A stretch of 42,353 bases of DNA, from the NCBI GenBank assembly GCA_028873795.1, contig JAPPNP010000024.1:1-42353 (forward strand). The letters run 5' to 3'. The stretch is from Chloroflexota bacterium (GTDB taxonomy: Bacteria > Chloroflexota > UBA11872). Below are positions 1-5,721 of the stretch, piece after piece; position 1 is the stretch's first letter; each line of letters begins with the position of its first letter. The notes below the pieces were generated by a model. It worked only from the letters and a program-made list of their open reading frames with translations, did not search any database and was not told where the DNA came from. The translations under genes and the position numbers were made by a program.

Positions 1-48
1 GGTGTTCACCATGTCTCCGAACACCTGTTCACCATGTGTCCGGTCTGG
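1..48. repeat. Tandem 17-bp direct repeats, possible insertion-sequence end
   Basis: Two near-identical 17-mers (TGTTCACCATGTCTCCG at 3-19 and TGTTCACCATGTGTCCG at 26-42, one mismatch) lie 23 bp apart at the very start of the window. Closely spaced direct repeats of this kind are what transposase-binding ends of IS21-like elements look like. No transposase gene is present on this side of the boundary, so the assignment is inference. It would fit a contig that breaks at a multicopy element. Confidence 0.4.
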
Positions 49-75
49 ACAAAAGGGGGAGGGCTGGGGAGGGGG

Positions 76-828
76 TCATCCGGCTGAGGGTGATCCGGCC
101 TCCCCCGCACCCGCCCGCGCCAGCACATAGAACGCCGACGCAAAGTCCTCGGCCGCCGGCCGCTCCGCCACCAAGCGGTCCAGGAACTTCACCGGCGCCG
201 TCAGCCATCCGGCGACGAAGTCGGCCGCTAGCTCCAATCGCCGCCGCCGGCTGAATCCGCTGAGCAACCCCTTCAGGTAGCCCCGCAGAATCCACGTCAG
301 CGCCGAGCTCGGTCCCGCGCACACGCCCACGTCCACGTCGTGATGCGCGCGAAAGGCATGCCGCAGCCCGCTGCTCGTGAACCGGTGATAGTCGTCCGGC
401 GAGGCGTGATAGCCCTGCAGGAACGGCACCTCGATATAGAGCAGGGCGCCGGGTCGGGCTACGCGTCCCATCTCGTCGATCGCGGCTTGCGGCGTCGGCA
501 GGTGCTCCAACACCGCCGTGGACAGGACGCCGTCGAACGAACCGGAGGCAAACGGCAGACGCAGCGCGTCGGCGCGGCAGGTCACCGCGGGATCTCGGGT
601 GATGTCGATGTTGACCACGCCCCGCGGCCCCGCGGCGCGTGTGATCGCGTCCGGCAGGCCGCGACCGCCGCCGCCTACGTTGAGGATCGCCGCCGGTTGG
701 GCCATGGCGGCGGTGAGCTCGCCGAAGCGAACCAGGTTGCGCGCCGAGGCGTGGTTGTAGGTCGAGCTTGGGACCCGATAGAGCAGTCGCCGGAGCGTCC
801 GCAGCGAAGTGCGGGGCATGCCCTTCAC
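76..828 (-). CDS. Class I SAM-dependent methyltransferase
   Basis: The predicted product of about 250 residues has a Rossmann methyltransferase core. A glycine-rich SAM loop (ILNVGGGGRG, about residues 48-57) is followed by an acidic strand end (NIDITRD), an 'ADALRLPF' segment typical of the adenine-binding region, and 'TAVLEHLPTPQAAIDEMGRVARPG', which matches the Methyltransf_11 pattern. The substrate cannot be told from sequence. I chose the GTG at 828 because it overlaps the TGA of the upstream HAD gene (GTGA) and has a GAGG about 7 nt upstream. An ATG at 819 is the alternative. The tight overlap suggests translational coupling with the phosphatase gene and one minus-strand transcript. The fold is confident; the biological role is unknown. 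Confidence 0.85.
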   Translation of the reverse strand: MKGMPRTSLRTLRRLLYRVPSSTYNHASARNLVRFGELTAAMAQPAAILNVGGGGRGLPDAITRAAGPRGVVNIDITRDPAVTCRADALRLPFASGSFDGVLSTAVLEHLPTPQAAIDEMGRVARPGALLYIEVPFLQGYHASPDDYHRFTSSGLRHAFRAHHDVDVGVCAGPSSALTWILRGYLKGLLSGFSRRRRLELAADFVAGWLTAPVKFLDRLVAERPAAEDFASAFYVLARAGAGEAGSPSAG

Positions 829-1577
829 GCCGGCGCCTCGGTCGCGTCCAACTCCGCGATGGCCGGAATCAGCTGCCCCAGGTCGTCGATGACCGCGTCG
901 GGCGAAACCGACCCCAGACCGGCGGTGGAGTCGTGTCGCAGCCAGATCGCTCGCAGGCCCAGCGCCTGCGACGCGCGCACGTCGATTTCCAGGTCGTCGC
1001 CCACCATCACCGCCTCGGCGGCCGGAACGTCGAGGCGGCGCAGCGCCTCGCGGTAGGCCACCGGATGCGGCTTCATCCAGCCGGACTCGGTGCTCAGCAC
1101 GAGGGCGTCCAGCAGCCGCAGCAGATCGAACGCGCGCAGGCGTTCGGCCAGCATCTCCTCGCCATAGATCAGGTTCCCCACGACCGCCGTGCGCACGCCG
1201 GCCCGGCGCAGCAGCTCCAGCGTGCGCACCGCGTGCGGATCGACGGTCATCTGCGCGTAGAGCGGCCCAAAGTACACCGGCAGCAGCAGGTCGATGAGCT
1301 CGGAGGGCGGCTCGATGTCGAAGCGATCGAGCACTTCCAGGAAGGCCCGCCGCGCGTCCGGCACGGCGCATTCGCCCTGGTACGACGCGATCAGCGCCTC
1401 CTGCAGCGTCTCGCCCAGCGGGTCGGTCAGCTGCTCCGCGGTCGGCGCGTCCTCCGTCAGCCGCCCGAGCGTCTCCGCAACCTGCGCCGCGCCCTGCCGG
1501 TTGCTGGGAGACCCGACCAAAGGCTCCTGCGTCACCAACGTATCGCCCAGATCGAACAACACACCCCGAATCGCCAT
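825..1577 (-). CDS. HAD family (subfamily IA) hydrolase
   Basis: 250 residues with the haloacid dehalogenase motifs in order. Motif I is FDLGDT at residues 8-13 (nucleophile Asp9). Next come a helical cap and a motif II region (AVVGNLIYG). A motif III lysine sits in 'SGWMKPHP', and motif IV is 'MVGDDLEID'. The residue two after the nucleophile is Gly rather than Asp, a common variant in this subfamily. Such enzymes usually act as phosphatases on small metabolites or nucleotides; the substrate here is unknown. The ATG at 1577 opens directly on the motif I strand, as expected for the family. The gene sits immediately upstream of the methyltransferase, with a 4-nt overlap. Confidence 0.9.
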   Translation of the reverse strand: MAIRGVLFDLGDTLVTQEPLVGSPSNRQGAAQVAETLGRLTEDAPTAEQLTDPLGETLQEALIASYQGECAVPDARRAFLEVLDRFDIEPPSELIDLLLPVYFGPLYAQMTVDPHAVRTLELLRRAGVRTAVVGNLIYGEEMLAERLRAFDLLRLLDALVLSTESGWMKPHPVAYREALRRLDVPAAEAVMVGDDLEIDVRASQALGLRAIWLRHDSTAGLGSVSPDAVIDDLGQLIPAIAELDATEAPA

Positions 1578-1623
1578 GCCGCGAGTCTAACGAGCGGCAT
1601 GGCGTTAGCCTTGGTCCGTTCGC

Positions 1624-1718
1624 CCCCGTATCAAGTACGGGGCAGGCTCCGAGCCTGTCGAAGGGCCGTTTATGGTTCGACAGAGCCCGCCCTGAGCCCG
1701 CCGAAGGGCTCACCACGA
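1624..1718. repeat. Dispersed hairpin repeat with GTATCAAGTAC core
   Basis: CCCCGTA-TCAAG-TACGGGG (1624-1642) is a perfect 7-bp hairpin. It is followed by GGCTC/GAGCC and GCCCGCC...GGGCTC segments ending near 1718. The first hairpin recurs exactly at 32892-32910, so it is a mobile or dispersed module and not gene-specific regulation. Confidence 0.7.
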
Positions 1719-1762
1719 ACGGCGCGTGAGCGGTGGCCTCCGGCCGCCAGCGTCACCTACGC

Positions 1763-1847
1763 GTCATTCCGAACGAACGTGAGGAATCTAAGGACGCTGC
1801 GCCGTCTCCATGCCCCTTAGACTCCTCGCTGCGCTCGGAGTGACAGG
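1763..1847. repeat. Composite inverted repeat (TCATTCCG...CGGAGTGACA)
   Basis: A left arm GTCATTCCGAACGAACGTGA plus GGAATCTAAGG is followed, after about 20 nt, by an inverted arm CCTTAGACTCC plus TCGCTGCGCTCGGAGTGACA. The same two-arm architecture recurs at 38616-38698. A single arm is found at 2046-2070 and another at 4344-4373. It looks like a small non-autonomous palindromic element of the kind often seen between genes. Confidence 0.75.
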
Positions 1848-1877
1848 GTGGGCGGTTGGGGCGCGAGCCGCGGGCCT

Positions 1878-1906
1878 GGAGTCCGGCTTAGGGCCGGAAT
1901 GACGGG
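1878..1906. repeat. Short palindrome GTCCGGC/GCCGGAATGACGG
   Basis: GTCCGGCTTAGGGCCGGAAT followed by GACGGG. It is related to the GATTCCCGC...GCGGGAATGACGG modules at 4428-4453 and 32884-32933 by its GGAATGACGG end. Confidence 0.6.
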
Positions 1907-2045
1907 CATTTGGGCGAGGCGCGGCGGGTGCGCGCGGCGCGGTCGCCAACCTGGGGGCCCGGGGTTTTTATACACGTTCGGGGTTTAACTTCGGCGACGA
2001 ACTAAAAATTCGGGCAGGCACTCTGAAACCTTGCGCGCCCGATGT

Positions 2046-2070
2046 GTCATTCCGAGCGCAGCGAGGAATC
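2046..2070. repeat. Single arm of the TCATTCCGAGCGCAGCGAGG repeat
   Basis: One arm (GTCATTCCGAGCGCAGCGAG then GAATC), nearly identical to the left arm at 38616. No matching inverted arm follows here. Confidence 0.7.
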
Positions 2071-2102
2071 CAGGACGTCAAAGCACCGCCGCAGTGCTGT
2101 CG

Positions 2103-2417
2103 CTAGCCGGAATCCGGGTCATAGCCATGGGCGCTCAGTCGATCCCGCGCCGCCCGCCGCTCCGCATCGCTGAAGAGCGGTTTCCAACGCTCCTGCACCA
2201 CCAGCGCCTCCATGGAGATGTCCAGCCGATCAAGCTCCCACAGCGTCGTTAACCCCGACTGAGCCATGGGTCCACCCAGCAAGCGCTTCGCCGCCGGCAC
2301 TCCGCCATACTTGAGGACCATCTGCCGGAAGCGGACTGGCCGATAGCCCAGGTCGGCGGCGTCGTCGTAGATCTTGAGCATCGCCCCGTGAAACTCGCCT
2401 TCAAGGCTCGCGGGCAT
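2103..2417 (-). CDS. Small conserved-type hypothetical protein
   Basis: 104 residues, from an ATG at 2417. The body has the pattern of a widespread small family that I recognise by its phrases but cannot name precisely: 'FHGAMLKIYDDAADLGYRPVRF', a 'GGVPAAKRLL' helix, then 'LWELDRLDISMEALV' and 'WKPLFSDAERRAARDRL'. Homologues often occur alone or next to, or fused to, endonuclease-type domains. The segment is mixed alpha-helical with no membrane segments and no signal peptide. Its neighbours are repeats and a broken transposase, so it may have arrived with accessory DNA. The composition is normal for a coding gene, which argues that it is real. Function unknown. Confidence 0.7.
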   Translation of the reverse strand: MPASLEGEFHGAMLKIYDDAADLGYRPVRFRQMVLKYGGVPAAKRLLGGPMAQSGLTTLWELDRLDISMEALVVQERWKPLFSDAERRAARDRLSAHGYDPDSG

Positions 2418-2482
2418 CCTTCGCTCCCTTGTGCCGTTGCCCTGACGGGGCCGCGATATTCGGTGGCCTGCGCCAATCCGAT

Positions 2483-2506
2483 GTAGGGGCGGTTCGCGAA
2501 CCGCCC
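2483..2506 (+). repeat. REP-like palindrome, copy 1 (GTAG head, GGTTCGCGAACC stem)
   Basis: A GTAG head is joined to the 20-nt perfect palindrome GGGCGGTTCGCGAACCGCCC (2487-2506). It lies just downstream of the split REP-associated transposase. A GTAG tetranucleotide 5' of a fold-back is the known recognition feature of REP elements for their RAYT transposases. Confidence 0.85.
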
Positions 2507-2510
2507 TTTC

Positions 2511-3047
2511 TCACGCGCGGTCTGACTGGATTTCAGGATTGTATTTGTCCAGCTCCCATTTGATCGGGTTATTGACGATGTATTCGCGAACATCCGTCAA
2601 CTCCCTATCGTTGCGAATAACGTGTTCGTAATAGTTCCGTTGCCAGATTGGCTGTCCTGGGGTGTTGCGGGCGAGGTTGATGCGCTTTGTCGAAACTGTC
2701 TTGAACGCGCCAACGAGTCTGCCGAGTGGTTTATGTGGCATTGAGCTATGGGCGGTTCGCGAACCGCCCCTACATTGGTCGGAGATCACGATGATGCCGT
2801 GCAAGTGATTTGGCATCACAACCTATTCATCCAACGCGACATAGGGGCGTTGCACGGCCAGCCATTCCCATGAATCTCTCACCCAACGCCCGGTGTCGTT
2901 CAGTTGGACTGCCCCGTCCACGACATTTCCGAACAGACATGACCGGTCGCGGACGACAACTGTCACGAAATATGCGCCAGCCTGTGAATAGTCGTAATCC
3001 TGTAGCCGAAGCGAACGACGCCGGTGGCCTCTGGAATCGAAGGTCAT
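2511..3047 (-). pseudogene. REP-associated tyrosine transposase (RAYT, Y1_Tnp family), split by an in-frame amber codon
   Basis: Read from the ATG at 3047, the frame gives the typical RAYT N terminus (SLRLQDYDYSQAGAYFVTV... WEWLAVQRPYVALDE). It then meets a TAG at 2823-2825 and continues in the same frame with 'VVMPNHLHGIIVI', 'KPLGRLVGAFKT', 'IWQRNYYEHVIRND' and 'REYIVNNPIKW'. HLH in MPNHLHG is the HUH metal-binding motif, and the Tyr of REYIVNNP is the likely nucleophile. Family members have Tyr where the stop falls (DEYVVMPNHLHG), so one TAC/TAT to TAG change explains the break. The downstream piece alone (GTG at 2819) keeps both catalytic motifs but lacks the N-terminal strands. A GTAG palindrome (2750-2773) is embedded in frame and encodes 'CRGGSRTAH'. 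The gene is probably recently inactivated. Readthrough cannot be excluded. Confidence 0.85.
2750..2773 (-). repeat. REP-like palindrome, copy 2, inside the transposase gene
   Basis: Same 24-nt unit as 2483-2506, in inverse orientation (head at 2773). It lies in the RAYT reading frame, where it codes for the residues around GGSRTAH between the HUH motif and the PLGRLVGAFKT helix. Confidence 0.85.
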
Positions 3048-3083
3048 CGCCAGCCCATTTCATGCAACCCTAGGGTCTCGTGA

Positions 3084-3101
3084 AGGGTTCGCGACCGCCC
3101 C
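3084..3101 (+). repeat. Degenerate REP-like palindrome
   Basis: AGGGTTCGCGACCGCCCC resembles the GGTTCGCGAACCGCCC stem with changes and without the GTAG head. It lies between the transposase start and copy 3. Confidence 0.4.
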
Positions 3102-3158
3102 GACCATAGGTGAGAGGTCTTCGGCAAATCGACGTTGTTGCAGCCGAAACGAATCGGT

Positions 3159-3182
3159 GTAGGGGCGGTTCGCGAACCGCCC
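3159..3182 (+). repeat. REP-like palindrome, copy 3
   Basis: Exact repeat of the GTAG-headed GGGCGGTTCGCGAACCGCCC unit, upstream of the RAYT pseudogene. The transposase is thus flanked on both sides (2483 and 3159) and interrupted by the same unit. Confidence 0.85.
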
Positions 3183-3202
3183 GACCCCCACGGGAAACGG
3201 CC

Positions 3203-3499
3203 CTACACCGACATGACGGTTTCGGTGTCCCCGGCGGCCAGGGCATTCATGTAGGCGAGGATGAGGTCTTTGGTGCGGTAGCGGCCGTCGAATTGGGCTT
3301 GGTCTTCGCGGCGGACGATGGGGAAGGTGTCGAGGACGTAGGCGGCGTCGGCGCGGTCGAGACCGTAGAGGTGGAAGTAGAGCGCGTCGAGGCGGGCGCG
3401 GAGGTGGCGGCGCTCTTCCTCATCCCAGATAAAGGGCGGGCCGCCGTAGCCGCGGTCGCGGGAGAACAGGCCATGGCATCCGGGGCTTGCATGCGACAA
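3203..3499 (-). pseudogene. C-terminal relic of a restriction-modification protein (type IIG / N6 DNA methylase-like tail)
   Basis: A 98-residue frame (ATG at 3499). '[19 protein letters not shown]', '[19 protein letters not shown]' and '[11 protein letters not shown]', then '[16 protein letters not shown]', closely follow the extreme C terminus of large Eco57I/BREX-type DNA methylase-endonucleases. No upstream methylase domain (NPPY motif, AdoMet loop) is present; the HEPN gene begins 4 nt away instead. I read it as a truncated remnant, although the open frame itself is intact. A second short copy of the RYRTKDLIL segment lies on the other side of the toxin-antitoxin pair (4260-4342). Confidence 0.65.
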
Positions 3500-3503
3500 C
3501 GAG

Positions 3504-3887
3504 CTATTTCCGCGCGACTGCGGCGGCGATTTGCTCGGCGACTGCGATGGCCTTCTCGGCCGCTTCGATGTCCGGCTCTTGGGCGGCTTCCGAGGGGTAG
3601 CGGGCTATCGCTACGTATGGGTTGAGGGTGATGGCGGCCGGCCTGAGGCTCGCAAGGGCTGGGTTGACGCCAGCACATAGCCCGATGAGATAGCCGAGAT
3701 CGTGGACGAATCGGAACGGCACGTCGTGAGCGACGAGGTAGCCCTTGAGGTATTTCTCGGCGCATTGCTGGGCGTGGAAGCAGGCCGCGGCCGGAAACGG
3801 CCGGTCGGGCCCGAGTGCACGGCGGGCAATCTCCAAGTCCTCGGCGGCTTTGTCGAACCAGGCCTGCTCAGGCGGGGTGTCGGTCAT
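3504..3887 (-). CDS. HEPN domain protein of a MNT/HEPN toxin-antitoxin pair
   Basis: 127 residues, all alpha-helical. '[16 protein letters not shown]', '[19 protein letters not shown]', '[14 protein letters not shown]' and '[10 protein letters not shown]' match the HEPN family that pairs with minimal nucleotidyltransferases. In characterised HepT/MntA pairs, HEPN is a ribonuclease toxin that the nucleotidyltransferase neutralises by AMPylation. I do not see a clean RX4-6H ribonuclease motif; the nearest candidate is the Arg/His in 'RFVHD'. Toxicity is therefore uncertain, and this subfamily is often just annotated as HEPN. The start ATG at 3887 lies inside the 3' end of the nucleotidyltransferase gene (20-nt overlap), which indicates co-translation. 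Confidence 0.85.
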   Translation of the reverse strand: MTDTPPEQAWFDKAAEDLEIARRALGPDRPFPAAACFHAQQCAEKYLKGYLVAHDVPFRFVHDLGYLIGLCAGVNPALASLRPAAITLNPYVAIARYPSEAAQEPDIEAAEKAIAVAEQIAAAVARK

Positions 3888-4212
3888 AGAGGACTTCGGA
3901 GTCTTCCAGCATGCGGCTGATCATGGAGTTGGGGTCCTGGCGGTATTTGGCGATCACGTCAGCCGAGCGGATCAGGAGGTCGACTGGCAGCAGGAAGCGC
4001 TCGGCGATGGCGAGGCGAATGCCGTAGCCCTGGCGGCCCTGTTCGTCGTTGTCCCGCAAGACGACCAGCAGATCCAAGTCGCTGTTCTCGTCGATGTCAC
4101 CGCGGGCGCAGCTGCCGAACATGATGACTTGCTCCGGCTCGAAGCGCGCCACGATCAATTGGGTGACGGCCTCGATGGTTTCCCGGTTGAGCGGGTCTTC
4201 GACGATGCGCAT
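3868..4212 (-). CDS. MNT-type nucleotidyltransferase (antitoxin partner of the HEPN protein)
   Basis: 114 residues, with the pol-beta-superfamily minimal nucleotidyltransferase signature 'GSCARGDIDENSDLDLLVV' (GSxxRG then a DxD metal site, about residues 33-51). A third acidic position follows in 'LLPVDLLIRS'. The length and motif order fit a MntA-like protein. It lies directly upstream of, and overlaps, the HEPN gene, the standard arrangement of these modules. Known partners AMPylate HEPN toxins. The ATG at 4212 starts at MRIVEDPLNRETI, a usual N terminus. The module sits between two relics of a restriction-modification gene, suggesting that it inserted into or replaced a defence locus. Confidence 0.88.
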   Translation of the reverse strand: MRIVEDPLNRETIEAVTQLIVARFEPEQVIMFGSCARGDIDENSDLDLLVVLRDNDEQGRQGYGIRLAIAERFLLPVDLLIRSADVIAKYRQDPNSMISRMLEDSEVLYDRHPA

Positions 4213-4259
4213 GGGTCGTTAGGTCGCCATTCGGGCGGCAGTGTTCCCGGCTGCCGGGG

Positions 4260-4342
4260 CGTTTCACAGTTTCAAGGATAAGGTCTTTGGTGCGGTAGCG
4301 GGTGGTGGATTGGGATTGATCGACGCGGCCGGGATCGGGCAT
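4260..4342 (-). pseudogene. Second relic of the restriction-modification tail
   Basis: Read on the minus strand from 4342, this encodes '[18 protein letters not shown]', the same segment as '[17 protein letters not shown]' in the 3203-3499 relic. At DNA level 'AAGGTCTTTGGTGCGGTAGCGG' and its flanks match 3267-3290 closely, with differences on either side. The frame then runs into the nucleotidyltransferase gene and loses all similarity. The two copies flank the MNT/HEPN pair in the same orientation. Confidence 0.6.
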
Positions 4343-4343
4343 C

Positions 4344-4373
4344 TGAGACTCCTCGCTGCGCTCGGAGTGACAT
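4344..4373 (-). repeat. Arm of the TCATTCCGAGCGC repeat, inverted
   Basis: GAGACTCCTCGCTGCGCTCG followed by GAGTGACATG. It is the inverted single arm of the element seen complete at 1763-1847 and 38616-38698. Confidence 0.65.
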
Positions 4374-4427
4374 GAGGTGGGCGGGCTGGCGCCAGACGGC
4401 GAGGGGCGCGGAGGTAATGGAGGGGTA

Positions 4428-4453
4428 GATTCCCGCCTTCGCGGGAATGACGG
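4428..4453. repeat. GATTCCCGC/GCGGGAAT palindrome
   Basis: GATTCCCGCCTTCGCGGGAA followed by TGACGG. It forms an 8-bp stem with a short loop. Relatives lie at 32794-32808 and 32884-32933. Confidence 0.7.
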
Positions 4454-4460
4454 AGAGAGC

Positions 4461-4485
4461 AGGCGCCCACTAGGGACGCCCCTAC
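4461..4485 (-). repeat. GTAG-headed palindrome, GCGCCC-stem variant
   Basis: Reverse-complement copy of the unit at 22201-22225, including its CTAGTGGGCGCC half, with two mismatches. The head GTAGGGGC is at 4478-4485 on the minus strand. Confidence 0.75.
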
Positions 4486-4592
4486 GGCGGTGGTGTCTGG
4501 GCGCGTGTCGTGGTGGGGGGCGGGGCGAATCGGTAGCATGGGCGACCGAGGCCCGCGTCTGCGGCCTGATCTCTTTCTCGGTGGGCGAACTC

Positions 4593-5678
4593 GTGCGGCT
4601 GCGACGCGATATGGCGGCGATTCACGGATACGTGCCGGGCTTGCAGCCCGGCGACGGCGGGTGGATCAAGCTCAACACCAATGAGAGCCCCGAGGCCTCG
4701 CCGGCGGCCGTGGCCGCCCTGCGCGAGGCCGCCGGGGCCTCGATCCGCCTCTACCCCGATCCGATCAGCCGCGAGCTGCGGGATGCCGCCGCCCGGCGCC
4801 ATGGCGTCGAGCCCGAGCAGGTGGTTTTCGGCAACGGGTCGGACGATCTGCTCAACCTGCTGATCCGCGTGGCGTGCGATCCGGGCGACCGCGTGGTCGC
4901 GGCGACGCCCAGCTACTCGCTCTACCCGGTGTTGGCCGCGATCGGCGGCTGCGACATTCGCGAGGTGCCGCTGGGCGACGACTTCGCGCTGCCGGTGCGT
5001 CAGCTGGCCGCCGCGCGCGGCAAGATCACCTTCGTCGCCAGTCCCAACAACCCCGCCGGCACGCACTACGGCGCCGACGAGCTGCGCTGGCTGGCCTCGC
5101 GGGTGAATCTGCTGGTCATCGACGAGGCGTACGTCGAGTTTGCCGACCGCGACAACGTCGACCTGCTGCGCGAATGCAACAACGTCTGCGTCACGCGCTC
5201 GTTCTCCAAGAGCTTCGGCCTGGCGGGATTGCGGCTTGGCTATGCGGTGGCGAGCCCGGTGCTGGCCGACGCGCTGCTGCGGGTGAAGGACTCCTACAAC
5301 GTCAGCCGCCTGGCGCAGACCGCCGGACTGGCGGCGCTCGGTGACATGGAGTGGGCGGAGCGTCATTGGACGGCGATTCGCAGCCGTCGCGACGCGCTGG
5401 CCGCGACCTTGAAAGAGGGATTTGGGCTGAAAGTCCACCCGTCGCAAGCAAACTTCGTATTTGTCGAGCTTGACGGGTACGATGCCGCGGATGTTCAGCG
5501 CCAGCTCGAAGATCGCCGCATTGTGGTCCGGCGTTTTGCCGGCGATCCGCGCATCGCGAATGCGCTTCGGATCTCCATCGGCTCGGCGGTAGACATGCAG
5601 TCGTTCATGGCCGCGTTCGGCGACGTGCTCGGGCACGAAGCCGGCGCGGCGCAATCTTGTGACACCGATCCAAGGTGA
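4593..5678 (+). CDS. hisC: Histidinol-phosphate aminotransferase
   Basis: Fold-type I PLP aminotransferase of about 361 residues. It converts imidazole-acetol phosphate and glutamate to histidinol phosphate in histidine biosynthesis. Visible landmarks: 'YVPGLQ' near the N terminus, 'KLNTNESPEASP', 'FGNGSDDLLNLL', 'PSYSLYP', 'ASPNNPAGT', 'VIDEAYVEF', and the PLP lysine in 'TRSFSKSFGLAGLRLGY' (Lys206). Residual ambiguity with other aminotransferases of the HisC clade (Phe/Tyr/Cobyric) remains. I chose GTG 4593 (VRLRRDMAAIHGYVPG) because family members begin at this point and GGTGGG lies upstream. GTG 4581 and ATG 4611 are alternatives. A longer frame from 4377 crosses intergenic repeats and is rejected. 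No other his genes are nearby. Confidence 0.92.
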   Translation: MRLRRDMAAIHGYVPGLQPGDGGWIKLNTNESPEASPAAVAALREAAGASIRLYPDPISRELRDAAARRHGVEPEQVVFGNGSDDLLNLLIRVACDPGDRVVAATPSYSLYPVLAAIGGCDIREVPLGDDFALPVRQLAAARGKITFVASPNNPAGTHYGADELRWLASRVNLLVIDEAYVEFADRDNVDLLRECNNVCVTRSFSKSFGLAGLRLGYAVASPVLADALLRVKDSYNVSRLAQTAGLAALGDMEWAERHWTAIRSRRDALAATLKEGFGLKVHPSQANFVFVELDGYDAADVQRQLEDRRIVVRRFAGDPRIANALRISIGSAVDMQSFMAAFGDVLGHEAGAAQSCDTDPR

Positions 5679-5702
5679 CATGGCCCACCGGCGGTGGGCG
5701 TC

Positions 5703-5721
5703 GAGGGGGGTTTAGGTCTTG
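5703..5721 (+). promoter_or_regulatory. Shine-Dalgarno and TTG start of hppA
   Basis: GAGGGGGG at 5703-5710, then 8 nt, then TTG at 5719. There is no ATG or GTG at an appropriate place before the first transmembrane segment (LVWVVPAAIVV), so the purine tract fixes a TTG start. Confidence 0.75.

Larger units (their letters stand above)
1578..2102. other. Gene-free repeat strip
   Basis: 525 nt without a credible gene. It holds several dispersed repeat modules (listed separately): a 'GTATCAAGTAC' hairpin block, a composite inverted repeat, a GCCGGAATGACGG arm and a TCATTCCGAGCGC arm. Between about 1960 and 2015 there is a short stretch richer in A and T than its surroundings (GGTTTTTATACACG... 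AACTAAAAATTCG) that I cannot assign. Open frames that cross this strip encode low-complexity Arg/Ala/Pro sequence and are not convincing. Confidence 0.7.
4213..4592. other. Gene-free stretch with relic and repeats
   Basis: 380 nt between the nucleotidyltransferase start and hisC. It contains the RYRTKDLIL relic (4260-4342), one TCATTCCG-type arm (4344-4373), a GATTCCCGCC palindrome (4428-4453) and a GTAG-headed palindrome (4461-4485). An open plus-strand frame running into hisC crosses these repeats and is not a real N-terminal extension. I see no clear promoter. Confidence 0.7.

Noticed and set aside
768-1820. A 350-residue plus-strand frame across the HAD gene and repeats
   Set aside because: Arg/Gln/His-rich antisense shadow of the HAD phosphatase. 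It also runs through the intergenic repeats.
2823-2825. TAG in the transposase as a programmed sense codon (pyrrolysine or readthrough)
   Set aside because: No pyrrolysine machinery or readthrough context is visible, and relatives have Tyr here, so a nonsense mutation is simpler.
4377-4592. A 72-residue N-terminal extension for hisC from ATG 4377
   Set aside because: The extension is read through three dispersed repeats, and no HisC family member begins this way.
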